From positions 8,014,598 through 8,078,597 of the forward strand of contig OY365810.1 of NCBI GenBank assembly GCA_959347315.1: DNA of 64,000 bases, in the 5' to 3' direction. The notes under the pieces were generated by a model that saw nothing but the letters and a program-made list of their open reading frames with translations, searched no databases and was not told where the DNA came from. A program made the position numbers and the translations under genes. Below are positions 12,050 to 22,815 of the stretch, in pieces. The DNA comes from Bimastos eiseni. Its lineage: Eukaryota > Annelida > Clitellata > Crassiclitellata > Lumbricidae. The stretch's first letter is position 1; every line of letters starts with the position of its first letter.

Positions 12050-12600
12050 AGAGCATCAGCTTATTCACGAGCGCTGCGTCAAATCAGATGGGTTGTCAGA
12101 GGGCAGGCCGAGGAAGGTCGGAGTCTGATTTCCAGATGGTCAGAGGAGGCCTACTGTCAAGGGGGTGTCGCTTTGGTCGAGGATTGGATAGTGGATGATC
12201 AAGTGAATCTGGGTAACAATTATTCTAAAGGCGAGCCTCGAGTTTCGAATGGAAAACCCGAGGGGTGATGGATAGAGGAGCATGTGATTGATGATGGTGG
12301 GCGACAGTCAATGATCGCGGGGAGCCGAATAATTGGAGGCAGGTCGTTCCACAGACGTGGTGCGGTGATGGATATGGCTCCGTTGGACAGGCATTGGAAT
12401 AAGAGTTGAGAAAGAAGGACGAGTCTGATGACCTGTTAGAGCGGATTACCTGGATGGTGAAGAGTTCGCAAAGATATTTTGAATCGGAATATTGTAAGAA
12501 ATTGTCGGTTAAACAGAGGATTTTGAAATGGAGACGCTCTGGTATTTTTGACCCAATGGAGTGATTTTAGGATATGCGTAATGACAAGATGCTATCCAGC
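12050..12600 (-). mobile_element. CR1-like retrotransposon 3' fragment (RT C-terminus and 3' UTR)
   Basis: Minus strand: ERLHFKILCLT, then YLCELFTI, and after one frameshift GAISITAPRLWNDLPPIIR. The last block is the conserved GxxxxxAPxLWNxLPxxIR signature at the C-terminus of CR1-like reverse transcriptases. The following 3' UTR carries GACGCAGCGCTCGTGAATAAG and ends in GATTACGATTACGAT. The same 3' UTR recurs at 40.8 and 46.2 kb. It is defective and 5'-truncated. Confidence 0.75.
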
Positions 12601-12651
12601 ATAATCATTCTCAACTGCTGTTTTACACAATTATAGGCTACTACTAGCCTA

Positions 12652-12739
12652 CTTTTGCATAACGGAATCTGGTCATCGCATTAAATTGAGCAATGGACTA
12701 CAGACCTGTGATAATTGTAGCCATAATAATAAACGTTTG
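12652..12739 (+). pseudogene. Inverted duplicate of the Ig-gene leader exon
   Basis: These 88 bp are a nearly identical reverse-complement copy of 11517-11430, covering the 5' UTR, ATG (12693) and signal-peptide codons MDYRPVIIVAIIINV of the Ig receptor. After AACGTTTG the two copies diverge (WRSS here, CHKTG in the gene). A possible donor (CCAG/GTGAAA) follows, but I found no Ig exon downstream on the plus strand. It is either a leader orphaned by an inverted duplication or the first exon of a broken divergent paralogue. Confidence 0.6.
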
Positions 12740-15639
12740 GCGTTCGTCCAGGTGAAAAAGATTATGGAGGTAACTTGATTGAGGACGAAGTTATGGGGAG
12801 GTATTCCTGTTCTTGCAGCATCTGCAGCTTGTCGTTGACCTAAGTAATTTCCTGACTGGCCCGAGTGGACTCTGCAGCTTTGGAGGCTGCCTGTCTGGCA
12901 TAATTCACCTTTCCTCAATCTAATCCCTCCTCCTCCTCCTCTATAATTCCTCTTCTCTTTCTCCGTCTTCTCTAATTTCTATTCACTCTTTGTTCTCACT
13001 CACGTTTTTCAAACTTTCTCTTCTTCCTCTACTTCTCACCATATGCTAACCGCTTCCTCCTCCCACCCCATCTTTCTTTTCACACTCCTCACCCTCTTCT
13101 CATCGTCGTCCTTGTCCTTTCCCCTACTCCATTATCGTTCCCTACGACTACCTCCTCCTCCTCCGCTTCCTCCTCAACAATCCACCAATCCCTCTACTGG
13201 GTGTCCGAGATGTTTCCCGAACGATTGATGGAATAGCTGTAAAAGTGTAAACGGAGAGACAGACACACACAGAATCTAGATATACATGTAAATAAATAGT
13301 ATTTATAGTACTGAACGATTGTCAAATCTTGACTTCACCGTGGCTTGCTCAGGTGGACCATTTCTTCGAAATTCTTTGCAATGTAATGTAAATCCATGAA
13401 AATTTCTCAGCGCCCACAAAAGCCACGTCAGGGAGACCAGCTTAATCACCCGCGCTATACCAAATAAAGTCCGCAATAGCCAATCCTCTCGTTTCTTTAC
13501 GGTGCCAGGTCGAACAAGGTACTCCATTGTTCACGTATAATTATACGCCTATACAAAGCAGACACGCAGGCTACTCTATGGAGAGAGGCAGGCAGACAAG
13601 CAGACAGCTGGTGGTGACCGGTAAACGCTGATAGACTACGTGTACGAAAGCTTGCTTTTATGGGTTTGTGAGGGTGCAGCATAGGTTTTTGCCCCGGGAG
13701 ACGTGGAAGACGGCATGAACGGAATTCCGGAACCCCTGCATTGCGTGTATCAAGTGTTCTCCGAGCCAACAATGTAAGTTTGGAGCGAATTGCTCTAAAA
13801 CTGTTGAAATGCGTCGACTGCCAAGGGCACACAGAATCCTTGTCTTATATATAAGATTGGTGAAAACATCAGCCATACAAATATAGAATAAGCAGTACAT
13901 GTATTTAGTTTATGTGCCATTGCTTCATAACTTGCTCTTGCAAGTTCAAACCTAATTTCTTACGTAGACGTACCTGTGCTTTCTTGATTGAAAGATAAAT
14001 TCAATACAGTAATAGTAGACTTACCTGAGGATCATATACCATATGGTACATCAACGTGACTTACACAAATAAATGACGATTTTGTGTGTTTAAAAGCTTG
14101 CTTTGCTATCAGTTGTATAAATTGATCGTGAGATTTTTGCTGTGTGGTACATGTCTATCTATCTGATTGGCGGATGAGAAGCACACATTTCACCCGGAGC
14201 CCATTTAAAGCTGGACCTCAGCCATCAGACTATAATGAGATAAACACATTCTGACAATAAGACAGAAATGTCTGCCCCTGCCTCGTCTATTAACATCATA
14301 ATTCTTAAGGACTCGAGGCACTTGACGGTTATGCGTAACACAAGTCTTAAACGTATAATTATATTTCATAATTTCACAAAACCCAAAAAAACCCAAACAG
14401 TTTCGTGACGCACCTAGCGCAACATGTATGGCGATACCACTGCTCTGTAGGCCTGAATACTAAGAATGGCATTTCCCGATCCAGGCACGCCTCCCAAAGC
14501 ACACGACTGATCTATCAGCTCCTTGTAATTATCATCAACAATCTTCTACGCTATGTAGGCCTACATACTACATAATGATAAGGAAACGTCGACCTAGATA
14601 CGCCTACTAGAGAAGACGACAGGTCTATCGGTCGATATTCATTATCTATCGATATCAGTCGCTTGTAATATCAGCCACATGTGCGTATGCATATTACGCC
14701 GATTCCAAGCCTTGTAAAATGGTGCAGTATATCAACGCTACCTACCAACTACTCAACTACGGCCAAGAACTCGAGGAATTCGAATTGAACTTTGCTTGAA
14801 GTATTTCAAAGCGTTTACATTTGTAGGTCTTATGCCTACTGACGTTTGTGTTGAGCGTCATATATTACATCTAGGACATCATGCCCCAAGTTCAGTGGAC
14901 GCACAGCAACTTCCACCATTTTGTCTATGTGTGGCGAGGATTTCCAACAGGCTTCTCCAAGTATCTCGGGGTTGGGGCAAGATAAGAGCACGGTCTTGTT
15001 CACTTTTACAGCACGCGATGTTGCTAAACACTGCTAAACAGTTAATTAATCATCTCCGACACTGGTTTTTGTATCACGCTTGTGAAAACATTTCCAAAAT
15101 GGTGACATGCACTGTATTGGAAATGTGCAGTATTATCTCGAGGCACCACCGCAAGGAAGGCATCGAGCTGCATTCTAGATCATTGGTAATAGCGTCCAGG
15201 TCTATATTCCATTGCGAAGCATTGCAAATCCAAAATTAGTTGCACAAATTGGCGGGCCTATTATCATCATCGTCGTCATCATCATTATCTATTTCATAAT
15301 CAGATCCGGATATCAGTTACATGGTGGTGCTGGATGCGAAACCCGATCTTCAATTTTCTACATTCATTTTATTGGAAAACACCACGTACAATTTCAGAAC
15401 AAGACATAAATCAAACATTGGGATCACCACTGTACCTACCATGGTCCACAAGATGACAACCATCTTTTGCAACCTCTATGAAGTCCCAACATATATTGTA
15501 TTCCATATGTTCAATACGCGATTGCTTGAAGAACATCTCCATAAATTTAATGAACAAACAAGACCAAGTCACATAATTAGTCGCATGTATTCACAATATA
15601 AAACTCCAAACAAATTGCTTAGGTCAATTATTAAACGTT
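12740..15639. other. Intergenic DNA without recognisable genes
   Basis: It contains a pyrimidine-rich CT/CCT stretch (about 12915-13165) and several open frames of 60-147 codons (for example 14796-15239) that match no family and show no splice or codon signal I trust. The short segment 15540-15660 (TPNKLLRSIIKRYASRKY) may be the decayed linker of the RT element that follows. Confidence 0.4.
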
Positions 15640-16312
15640 ATGCATCTAGAAAATATTGCAAACAAAAATTGGTCTAATTCTATCGACGTCAACTGAAGTC
15701 CTGGGCCTACATACCATCCGACCCAATCATAGCAAAGGAATTGACGGAATTGATCCTACCGTAGCCATTTTAATATTGCCTAATATTGCCGTGTCAGCAT
15801 CAGAGGTGTCAACTGCTCTTTTGCTACTGGGGTATTTCCGGCTGCTCTCAAAACTGCCAAAGTGACAAAGTCATTCCTATATACAAACAAGGATCCATGG
15901 AAGAAGTAACTATCGACCAATTTCCATCCTTCCCTTTTCCTCAAAAGTATTTGAAAACTTAAAATAAGCTCGACTAGATAGCTTTATGACAATAAAGACG
16001 GGATGTTATTTCCACCTCAACATGGATTCCAACAGAACCATTCCACCTATATGCCTTTATTAACTATACAAGATAAAATTTCTAAGACAATTGAAAATAA
16101 TGAGTAGTTTCTTGGCATATTCCTCGGTGGGGCTAAAGCCTTTGATTCGGTGAATTACAAGATTTTAATCCGAAAACTCAATACCTATGGAATTAGAGGC
16201 ATAGCCTACAGCTAAATTGGCTTGCAAGCTATCTTAAAAATCGCTCGCATATTGTATCATTTAATAGTTGTCTTTAGGGATTAAGGTCCAACTCCATAGC
16301 CTATGGGCTATA
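15640..16312 (+). mobile_element. Non-LTR retrotransposon RT fragment (fingers and palm)
   Basis: With frameshifts, the plus strand reads as a reverse transcriptase: SKGIDGIDP near 15735, YRPISILP-like sequence near 15915, a PQHGFQQNHST block near 16017, AKAFDSVNYKILIRKLNTYG near 16135, then a SYLKNR-like stretch and SNSIAYG near 16290. AKAFDSVN matches the conserved AFDxVxHxxLLxKL palm motif. The frame is lost just before the expected GVPQGS motif, at a GC-rich block near 16313. It is dead and truncated, and belongs to a different lineage from the 2A-bearing CR1-like family. Confidence 0.72.
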
Positions 16313-16568
16313 TCCTCTGCAGCCGCCGACTACGTCTCAAGCGCGAAGTCGGGGCTTCTCGCCCATACGCTCCCGTCGGCGCTATCTCAGCTCCTAGTAT
16401 AGTGAGGGCCGCAGTTTGCACCACAGGATTACCTCTAGCCGGATTGGACATAATGTCCGTGACCTCGGGGCTGATGGTGGCGATCATCTGCTGAGCAGAT
16501 GAAGCACCTGGGCTGGTATGGTCCCTACGAGCAGACTGATCTATTTTTGCTTCCATGGGGCTCCTCAC
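16313..16568 (-). other. GC-rich island with an unassigned 86-codon open frame
   Basis: Base composition jumps well above the AT-rich surroundings exactly where the RT fragment is interrupted. On the minus strand it encodes 86 codons (16568-16308) including SSAQQMIATISPEVTDIM and a basic tail RLRRSRRLQRI. I do not recognise it. It could be a piece of another element's gag-like protein inserted into the RT. Confidence 0.3.
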
Positions 16569-17845
16569 TATGACCGCTTAATTATTTTAAAGTTTAACGA
16601 ATTTGTATGTTCAATAGTCAAACAATCTTTATTTACGGCAATTAATCCTCAGCTACCCGCTGTAGGTTTACATTTATTAATCACGATTACGCAACAAACA
16701 AACAAATTTTATAATCTACCAAACATCAAACAAACCCCTAAAACTGCACTAATTATATAGTTATGTAATGCCAGAATTTATCCAAATTTCTTAGCTACTT
16801 TGTTCTCTATTCTTCCTAGCACAGCGCTAAAAAAATGTACTCCAGCCGAATGCCGTCAGTTACAATGCATTCGCGCTATCGCCAGTTCTGGCCAAAAGTT
16901 AATCACATTTATTTTTTGCACATTCGAAATTTTCAAACGACACTTGCACCACACAAGTCGTAATACTTCCCTTATCAATTTCGCTAAGTTTTCTACACGG
17001 GAACAAATCGCGAATATAACTTTTTAATGAACTTTTACCGACTCGCTAACTTCAACAGTCTATAACTGTGGCACATTTGCTCGGTCCACTGAAATTTCTT
17101 CATTAGGAAAAGCTAGACCTCGTTGAATAGGCTAGCTATTATTCAAACAGTTTGTTGGTCGCAGTTTAAAGCCAACGACGTCAAGGAACAACGAATGTTA
17201 GTACGCCTAGTTCAAAGAAAGGAAATGATCGTCAACACTCGACAGTGAGATCAAACGATAGGCCTACATTTACTTCGGGTTTCCTCAGTAACCAAATCCT
17301 GAGAGCAAGTCGTCTTGATTTAGATTAAAGCAATTTTTTAACCACTTTGAAACTTCAACAAATTTTTCGATCACTCCATGCAGAAAAGTAACTTATATAT
17401 AAAAATCCTTCCATGCACCAGAGCCCCATTCGTTGTCAACCAAAAGCAAATTCGAGTAATTTTGATTCATCCAGAAGAATCGTCATTGGATAGGCCTATC
17501 GTAATGTGTGGCTTTCTTTTTAGAGAATTTCTGTTCTAAGTTTCAATTCTCTATCCAATAACAAAACTCGACTGCTCCTCCGATGATCGATTAGCGACCA
17601 TTCGATGGACAAATTAATGGAGTGGCTCATTCATTTGTACAGTGTTGGATCCACATTTGACACCGAATGACACCGGAGGTTTTCAATTTTTATCCACTAA
17701 ACAAACTCGATGCAGATCATCAACATTATCATGATAACTGGCCATGAAATGGCCACTAGGCTATATTAGCTATATACTAGATGCGCCATGGATGACGAAT
17801 AACTGCAATTGATGAATGATCTCAGATGAATTGTCCATCTGGCGA
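16569..17845. other. AT-rich intergenic DNA
   Basis: Short open frames only. I see no domain, splice structure or repeat that I can support. Confidence 0.35.
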
Positions 17846-18028
17846 TTAATTTATAAATTTATTTTTAACGGAAATCGTTAAAATAACATTCCATTCATCT
17901 GTGACAGACAGACCCCAAAAGTGTCGTATTGACCATTTATTTATTAAATTTCCATTTTTATCAGGCCTAACTCTCAAGAGTTCGTTCAACTTCTTAACGC
18001 CTTTGAAATCGAAACTATATAGAAACAT
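17846..18028 (-). pseudogene. Relic of a TRIM/NHL propeller exon
   Basis: The 60-codon minus-strand frame contains NGNLINKWSIRHFWGLSVTD and NVILTISVKNKFIN. This aligns with MGNLINKWSPGENWGFRLFI, then SNILLPANKRNRLNE, in the propeller of the TRIM gene at 36.9-40.0 kb; GNLINKWS is identical. No RING, B-box or further blades flank it, and the frame ends at once. It is a decayed paralogous exon of the TRIM family, indicating past duplication in this locus. Confidence 0.6.
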
Positions 18029-19017
18029 TTATTTCTTTTGCAGGATCTTATATATATCCCTCGAATCATGCAAAGGCCTATGCAAAGGCCTATGGCCTTG
18101 GGCAAAGGCCCAAAGGCCTCCATGATAAAATACAGAACACGAATGAAACTTACTTCAATCGAATCGTAAACTTCAACATCTATATGTATGTAGCCCTATG
18201 AATGAATGTATGCATAGAGTTAGCATAATTATCTTTATGGGCAACATAGGATACCGATGGGATACACAGTTGAACACACTAATTAAGTGGCTTCAAACTT
18301 CCTAATGTAGCCTACGTATGCATTTGCCAGAGCAGTTTCAACAAAGCTGAGGTCCGTTCCAGCGATAAATTTTACTAAGATTCATAAATCTTGGTTCCCA
18401 ATCAGGCGACGCAGTTTGATTTTTGCAATAACAATAAAGTTTAGGCGATGTAAACGTGCGTGGCCCTGACATAAACTCTGAACTGGCATTTTGCAGTCGT
18501 CCATACATGTGTAAGCCCTATTTAAAAGATTTCCATGTTACCATCACGTGTCACGTGTGTTGCTGTTTTTTTAACGACACCATTCCATATCGAAGATGAT
18601 TTGGTGTCGCCCTTCTCCTCCTTTCTCCAGACTTGGGATTGGCACTGTCAGAGTACGAATAGTGATGGAGTTATCAATTTCCCGCGGTGGCGGCTTAGTA
18701 ATAAATTCAGGCGCATACACCCGATAGGTTTATAAACACGGAAGTCGTAGTCAAAATTAAAGATATAGGGCGTTTATACTGCTTGACTGCTCGCGAAGCT
18801 CTTTTTCAAGTTCCCTTAGCAATGAAATCAGTAAATTTAGTTGTAGTCAATTAATTTAGATTATCATTTGCCTTATCGACATGAATTTAGTTGAAATTTG
18901 ACTGCTTTGAACTCTCTTGGAGTGACATTATCGGTTCGCCGCATGATGTATCCTAGCTAGTTGTGCTGATTAAGCTTCTGTGAGTCCAGTTTTATCTTTT
19001 TTTCTGCGTTTCTTATT
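18029..19017. other. Intergenic DNA
   Basis: Contains a small AAAGGCCTATG/GGCCCAAAGGCC cluster (18070-18118). A segment of about 50 bp (18630-18682) is about 80% similar to 32281-32333 (GACTTGGGAYTGGCACT, then AGAGTA, then AGTGAYGGAGTT) and is therefore probably repetitive. No gene seen. Confidence 0.35.
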
Positions 19018-20846
19018 CGGTAACGGTGTTCATCGTATTTTATTAAGCCACGGTGCTTGTAGTGCATTTTAGCGTATTTTATTATTCACCGTGAATAGAT
19101 GTCCAACTGTAGCTTAAATGGAGATGGGATCGATGAAAAAGTATAATGTGATAGTAGAAACTGGATTGATGAAAGAAATTATGCTTAAATGGAAGCTGGA
19201 TTGATGAAGAGAGATTATACTTAAATGGAAGCTGGATCAACGAAGAGAAATACGCATGAATCGAGACTGTGTCGATGCAAATATCATTCATAATTAGAAG
19301 TTGGATTGATGACATTATGGCGTCTCGATGGAATCTAGTGGAATTTCTGATAAACATTTTGATTAATGAAATACTCTAAGACACACTTTTAAAATTTTTA
19401 TCATCGATCCAGCTTTTATTTAAGCATAATTATTATCATCAATCGAGTTTCTACTCACAAAAGTCATGATTTAATGAAGGAAATATTTAAATACGCTAAA
19501 ATACACCGCAAGCACATGAGGTAATAAAATACACTTTTACCGTTTCAATAACAATCAAAGTTCAGCATGTGATAATGACTTATTGAAAAATTAGTGTGTA
19601 GGTGGTGGTGTAAATTTAAATCAGAATTTTCTTGGTGCCACAAATAACGCTCTTGATTGATTTGCTTGTGATTAGTGGGGATCAAATCGAATCATCGAAA
19701 CCCGAGTCCCCGAAAATGCTGAAAAGGCCAAAAAGCCTGATTGCCCAAAGACAGTAATGTAATATTGAAAATCTCTAACTGTCTAAAAGCAGCGCAATTC
19801 ATGCATCAATCCAGCTTCGTTTTCAGAGATACGGCAGAAATCAGTTTCGGGGATTGGGTTTCGGTGATTTGCTACGCACCCGATTAGTGTCTGGCACTAA
19901 ATATGCGTTTTATGCATCACGCACTCAGTTTTCAGTTAGTCTTTTACTTTAATGGGCCATATTATTAATTTGCTACATATCCTGGATGATGGCCTATCAG
20001 GCTGCAATATTTGTGGCATTTTTGTACAGTTTTACTGATTGCAGCTTGACATTGAAGCTCATGGTAAAATTTAAGACTAGAAGCCTTTGTATGTAAACAA
20101 TATGGCCTCCCCGAATTGGCTGAAAATAGAGCGCACTTAACGACACAGCCAAACGCATCAAGTAAATAAGTAAGTAATCAAGACGACTGACATTCAAATA
20201 ACAATTAAATAGTCCATTGTCAGAAAGCAACAGGTAAAAGTGTATTTTAGCGTATTTTATTACCTCGTGTGTTTGCGGTGGATTTTAGCGTATTTAATTA
20301 TTTCCTTCATTATATCATGTATTTTGTAAGTAGAAACTGGATTGATGATAATAACTAACATTTAAATGGAAGCTGGATTGCTAAAAGGGAAGTTTAAAAG
20401 TATGTTTTAGAGTATTTAATTGAGCAAACTGTTGATTAGAAATTCCACTAGATTTCATCATGACATCATTTTGTCATCAATCGAACTTCCAATTATGCAT
20501 GATATTTTCACAGATCCAGCTTCCATTCATGCATATTTCTTTCCATCAACCCAGCTTCCATTTGGTATATTTCTTTCCATCAATCGGAATTTTGCGCGCA
20601 TACACGGCCTTGTTTACATCGATTCCATGTCCATTGTAACGACCTTCTAGCATCAATCAAGCATGATATTTTCATCGATCCAGCTTCCATTTAAGCATAA
20701 TTTCTTTCATCAATCCAGTTTCTACTATCACATTATACTTTTTCATCGATTCCGTCTCCATTTAAGCTACAGTTGGACATCTCTTCATGTCAAATAATAA
20801 AGCACCATGGTATAATAAAATGCACTAAAATACACTTTTACCGGGC
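19018..20846. mobile_element. Large foldback element with satellite-built arms
   Basis: Left arm 19018-19545 and right arm about 20232-20846 are inverted copies flanking a loop of about 690 bp. The core 19095-19207 matches the reverse complement of 20672-20785 with only about four differences. A second pair (19275-19355 with 20430-20505) and a third (19474-19543 with 20232-20310, sharing GTGTATTTTAGCGTATTTTATTA) are nested inside. Outer ends on both sides read CGGTAA, with GTGCATTTTA a little further in. The arms consist of CCAGCTTCCATTTA units. No transposase is visible. High arm identity implies recent activity or gene conversion. Confidence 0.75.
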
Positions 20847-21019
20847 TGTCAAGGATTTATTAGACAAAATTTTTTGGCATGAATGCTACCTTGAATTTGC
20901 CTTGACATCAAGTGGTTAATTTACCTTTTGATGAATAATTAGGCGTATTTTGATATTCGAGTTCCACCTGAAGTTGCATGATGAAAATGATGTTTACTTA
21001 TGTGAGTAAAATTATGAGA

Positions 21020-21260
21020 TTCATGTGGTGTGCTTACTGGCCCTATGCTCAGCTGTCAATTGCAAGACCGAGGTTCAAATTCTCATCAGTGCAGAAATTT
21101 GTGTTATTGTATCGGCTTCACTTTTACTTCATAGCAAGCTGAGCTTGTTTGTTAGAAGGGTAGATGGTGAAGAAGGTAGGTGGTGAAGGAGAGGACCTGC
21201 CTCGTATGCCGAGGCTGTAAACATGAAGTTTGCTAACATTTGATCTACACAGTGACTCAT
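21020..21260 (+). repeat. tRNA-derived SINE-like copy (diverged)
   Basis: GTGTGCTTACTGGCCCTATGC resembles a pol III A-box region, and GAGGTTCAAATTCTC a B box. The 3' part (GACCTGCCTCGTATGCCGAGGC, then ATGAAGTTTGCTAACA) matches the tail of the better copy at 24.45-24.69 kb (CTCGTCTGCCGAGGC, then ATGAAGTTGCTAACA). It is a diverged member of the same family. Confidence 0.45.
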
Positions 21261-21639
21261 TTTTCTCTCTTCTATTAGACGTTAGGTGTTGATGGCAGTA
21301 TAAAACGCTGAAGTGCTTCTTTATGGTATATGTTGAACATATTGGTTTATTGTTAGGAAACCTCTGGAGCTGTTGTATTGATTTGTGACAGATTGCCTTT
21401 CCTGTCACCGTTTTGTGTGAGAAATGTAATGCACTGTAATGTAATATAGCATTTATGTAACATCAAGTACAGTGACTAAAGATTGCTTTCTATTTTAAAG
21501 ATCTAGTCTTCTCAGTATCATGTTATATTATGGATCAAATGCTATATCATTTATCATAAATATTATATCATATATATTGTTCTATAAATAGATGCAGTCA
21601 TTGGTCACTTGTTTCCAAATATTTGCCAGAACTTGTATA

Positions 21640-21647
21640 TATGTATA

Positions 21648-21698
<51 letters not shown>

Positions 21699-21716
21699 TT
21701 ATATATATATATATAT
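21640..21716. repeat. (AT)n microsatellite
   Basis: A long run of alternating AT with occasional AC interruptions, between the SINE-like copy and the adaptor gene. Confidence 0.9.
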
Positions 21717-22815
21717 TGTTGATATATAAGTTGATCACTACGAATTTCTGTTTGCTGTAAAAATGTATAACTTATGACATACTCTTTTTATTGTATCCAA
21801 ACATAGAAAAATATAATTGAATGTAGTAGATATGAGAAGGCAATGAGAGACACCTAAAGGGGCCAAGAAGGCCCTGCTGAATAGGGCCACCCCCAGATAG
21901 TCATCTGACAAGAGTTTCTAAGTAGTCAAGTAGTGGCAGGATAACAATGAGTGAGCAATACAGAAACAGACAAATAAATTTCAAGCGTGACATGCACTAA
22001 CAGTATATCTCAATTCAATTAAATTTTTCGTTTATTGAGAACACCAAGCTGTCAAAACCGCAACTTAGTTAACTAGTTAATTAACTTATTTTGGGAGCAT
22101 TATGATAGAAGTATTTGTTGGATAGAAAACGTTATAAGCAAGAGACAGTTTTGTGTCATGTCGAAGTTTGTGTCAAAAGTAATGAATTCTAGTGGTTCAT
22201 GAACACTTTTATGCATATAGCCTTGTTTGCAAATAATTAATGGTAGAGAGTGTCAAAATGCTATATGAATAAAACATGGAATATCCAGGAGATTTTGTCA
22301 CTGAACCACATTTCAAATTAAAAGCTAGCAATTCTTGATGAGAAATTTTGAAGTTCATTTATACTTACTTGCGAAGAAATCTCTGCAGACAGACACCATT
22401 CAACAGACAGTTTTTGAACCATCTCTTTGGGTGTGTTTTGCCTATTGATCAATAATCTATCAATCAATCAATTGTGGTTTATTCAGCAATTAAAAAAATT
22501 AAAACATAAGTACATAAAATTTGCATTGGTTGTCGGTTGCCGGGAGACCCAATTAGTGTCTTGAACTCATTTGCATAACCGTGCTCCTACTAATTTTTTA
22601 ATGATTGTCCATGTTAGGAAGACCTTGGTCCATTTAGGGTTTCTTCCTTTGTTCTCTGTGCTTTCTGATTTGTTTTCTTAATTGGTTGTTTAGTTGCCAA
22701 TAAAGTTCTTGGTTATGATTATTATGGTGACCTTAACTATGCTTAACTAAATGTAATAATTTATGTTTTTGTTATTTTACAGTTACATTCATTTTGGTGA
22801 GAACCTGTAAAGAAT

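Noticed and set aside
14796..15239. 147-codon open frame
   Set aside because: No recognisable domain, splice context or similarity to neighbours. Composition does not differ from the intergenic surroundings.
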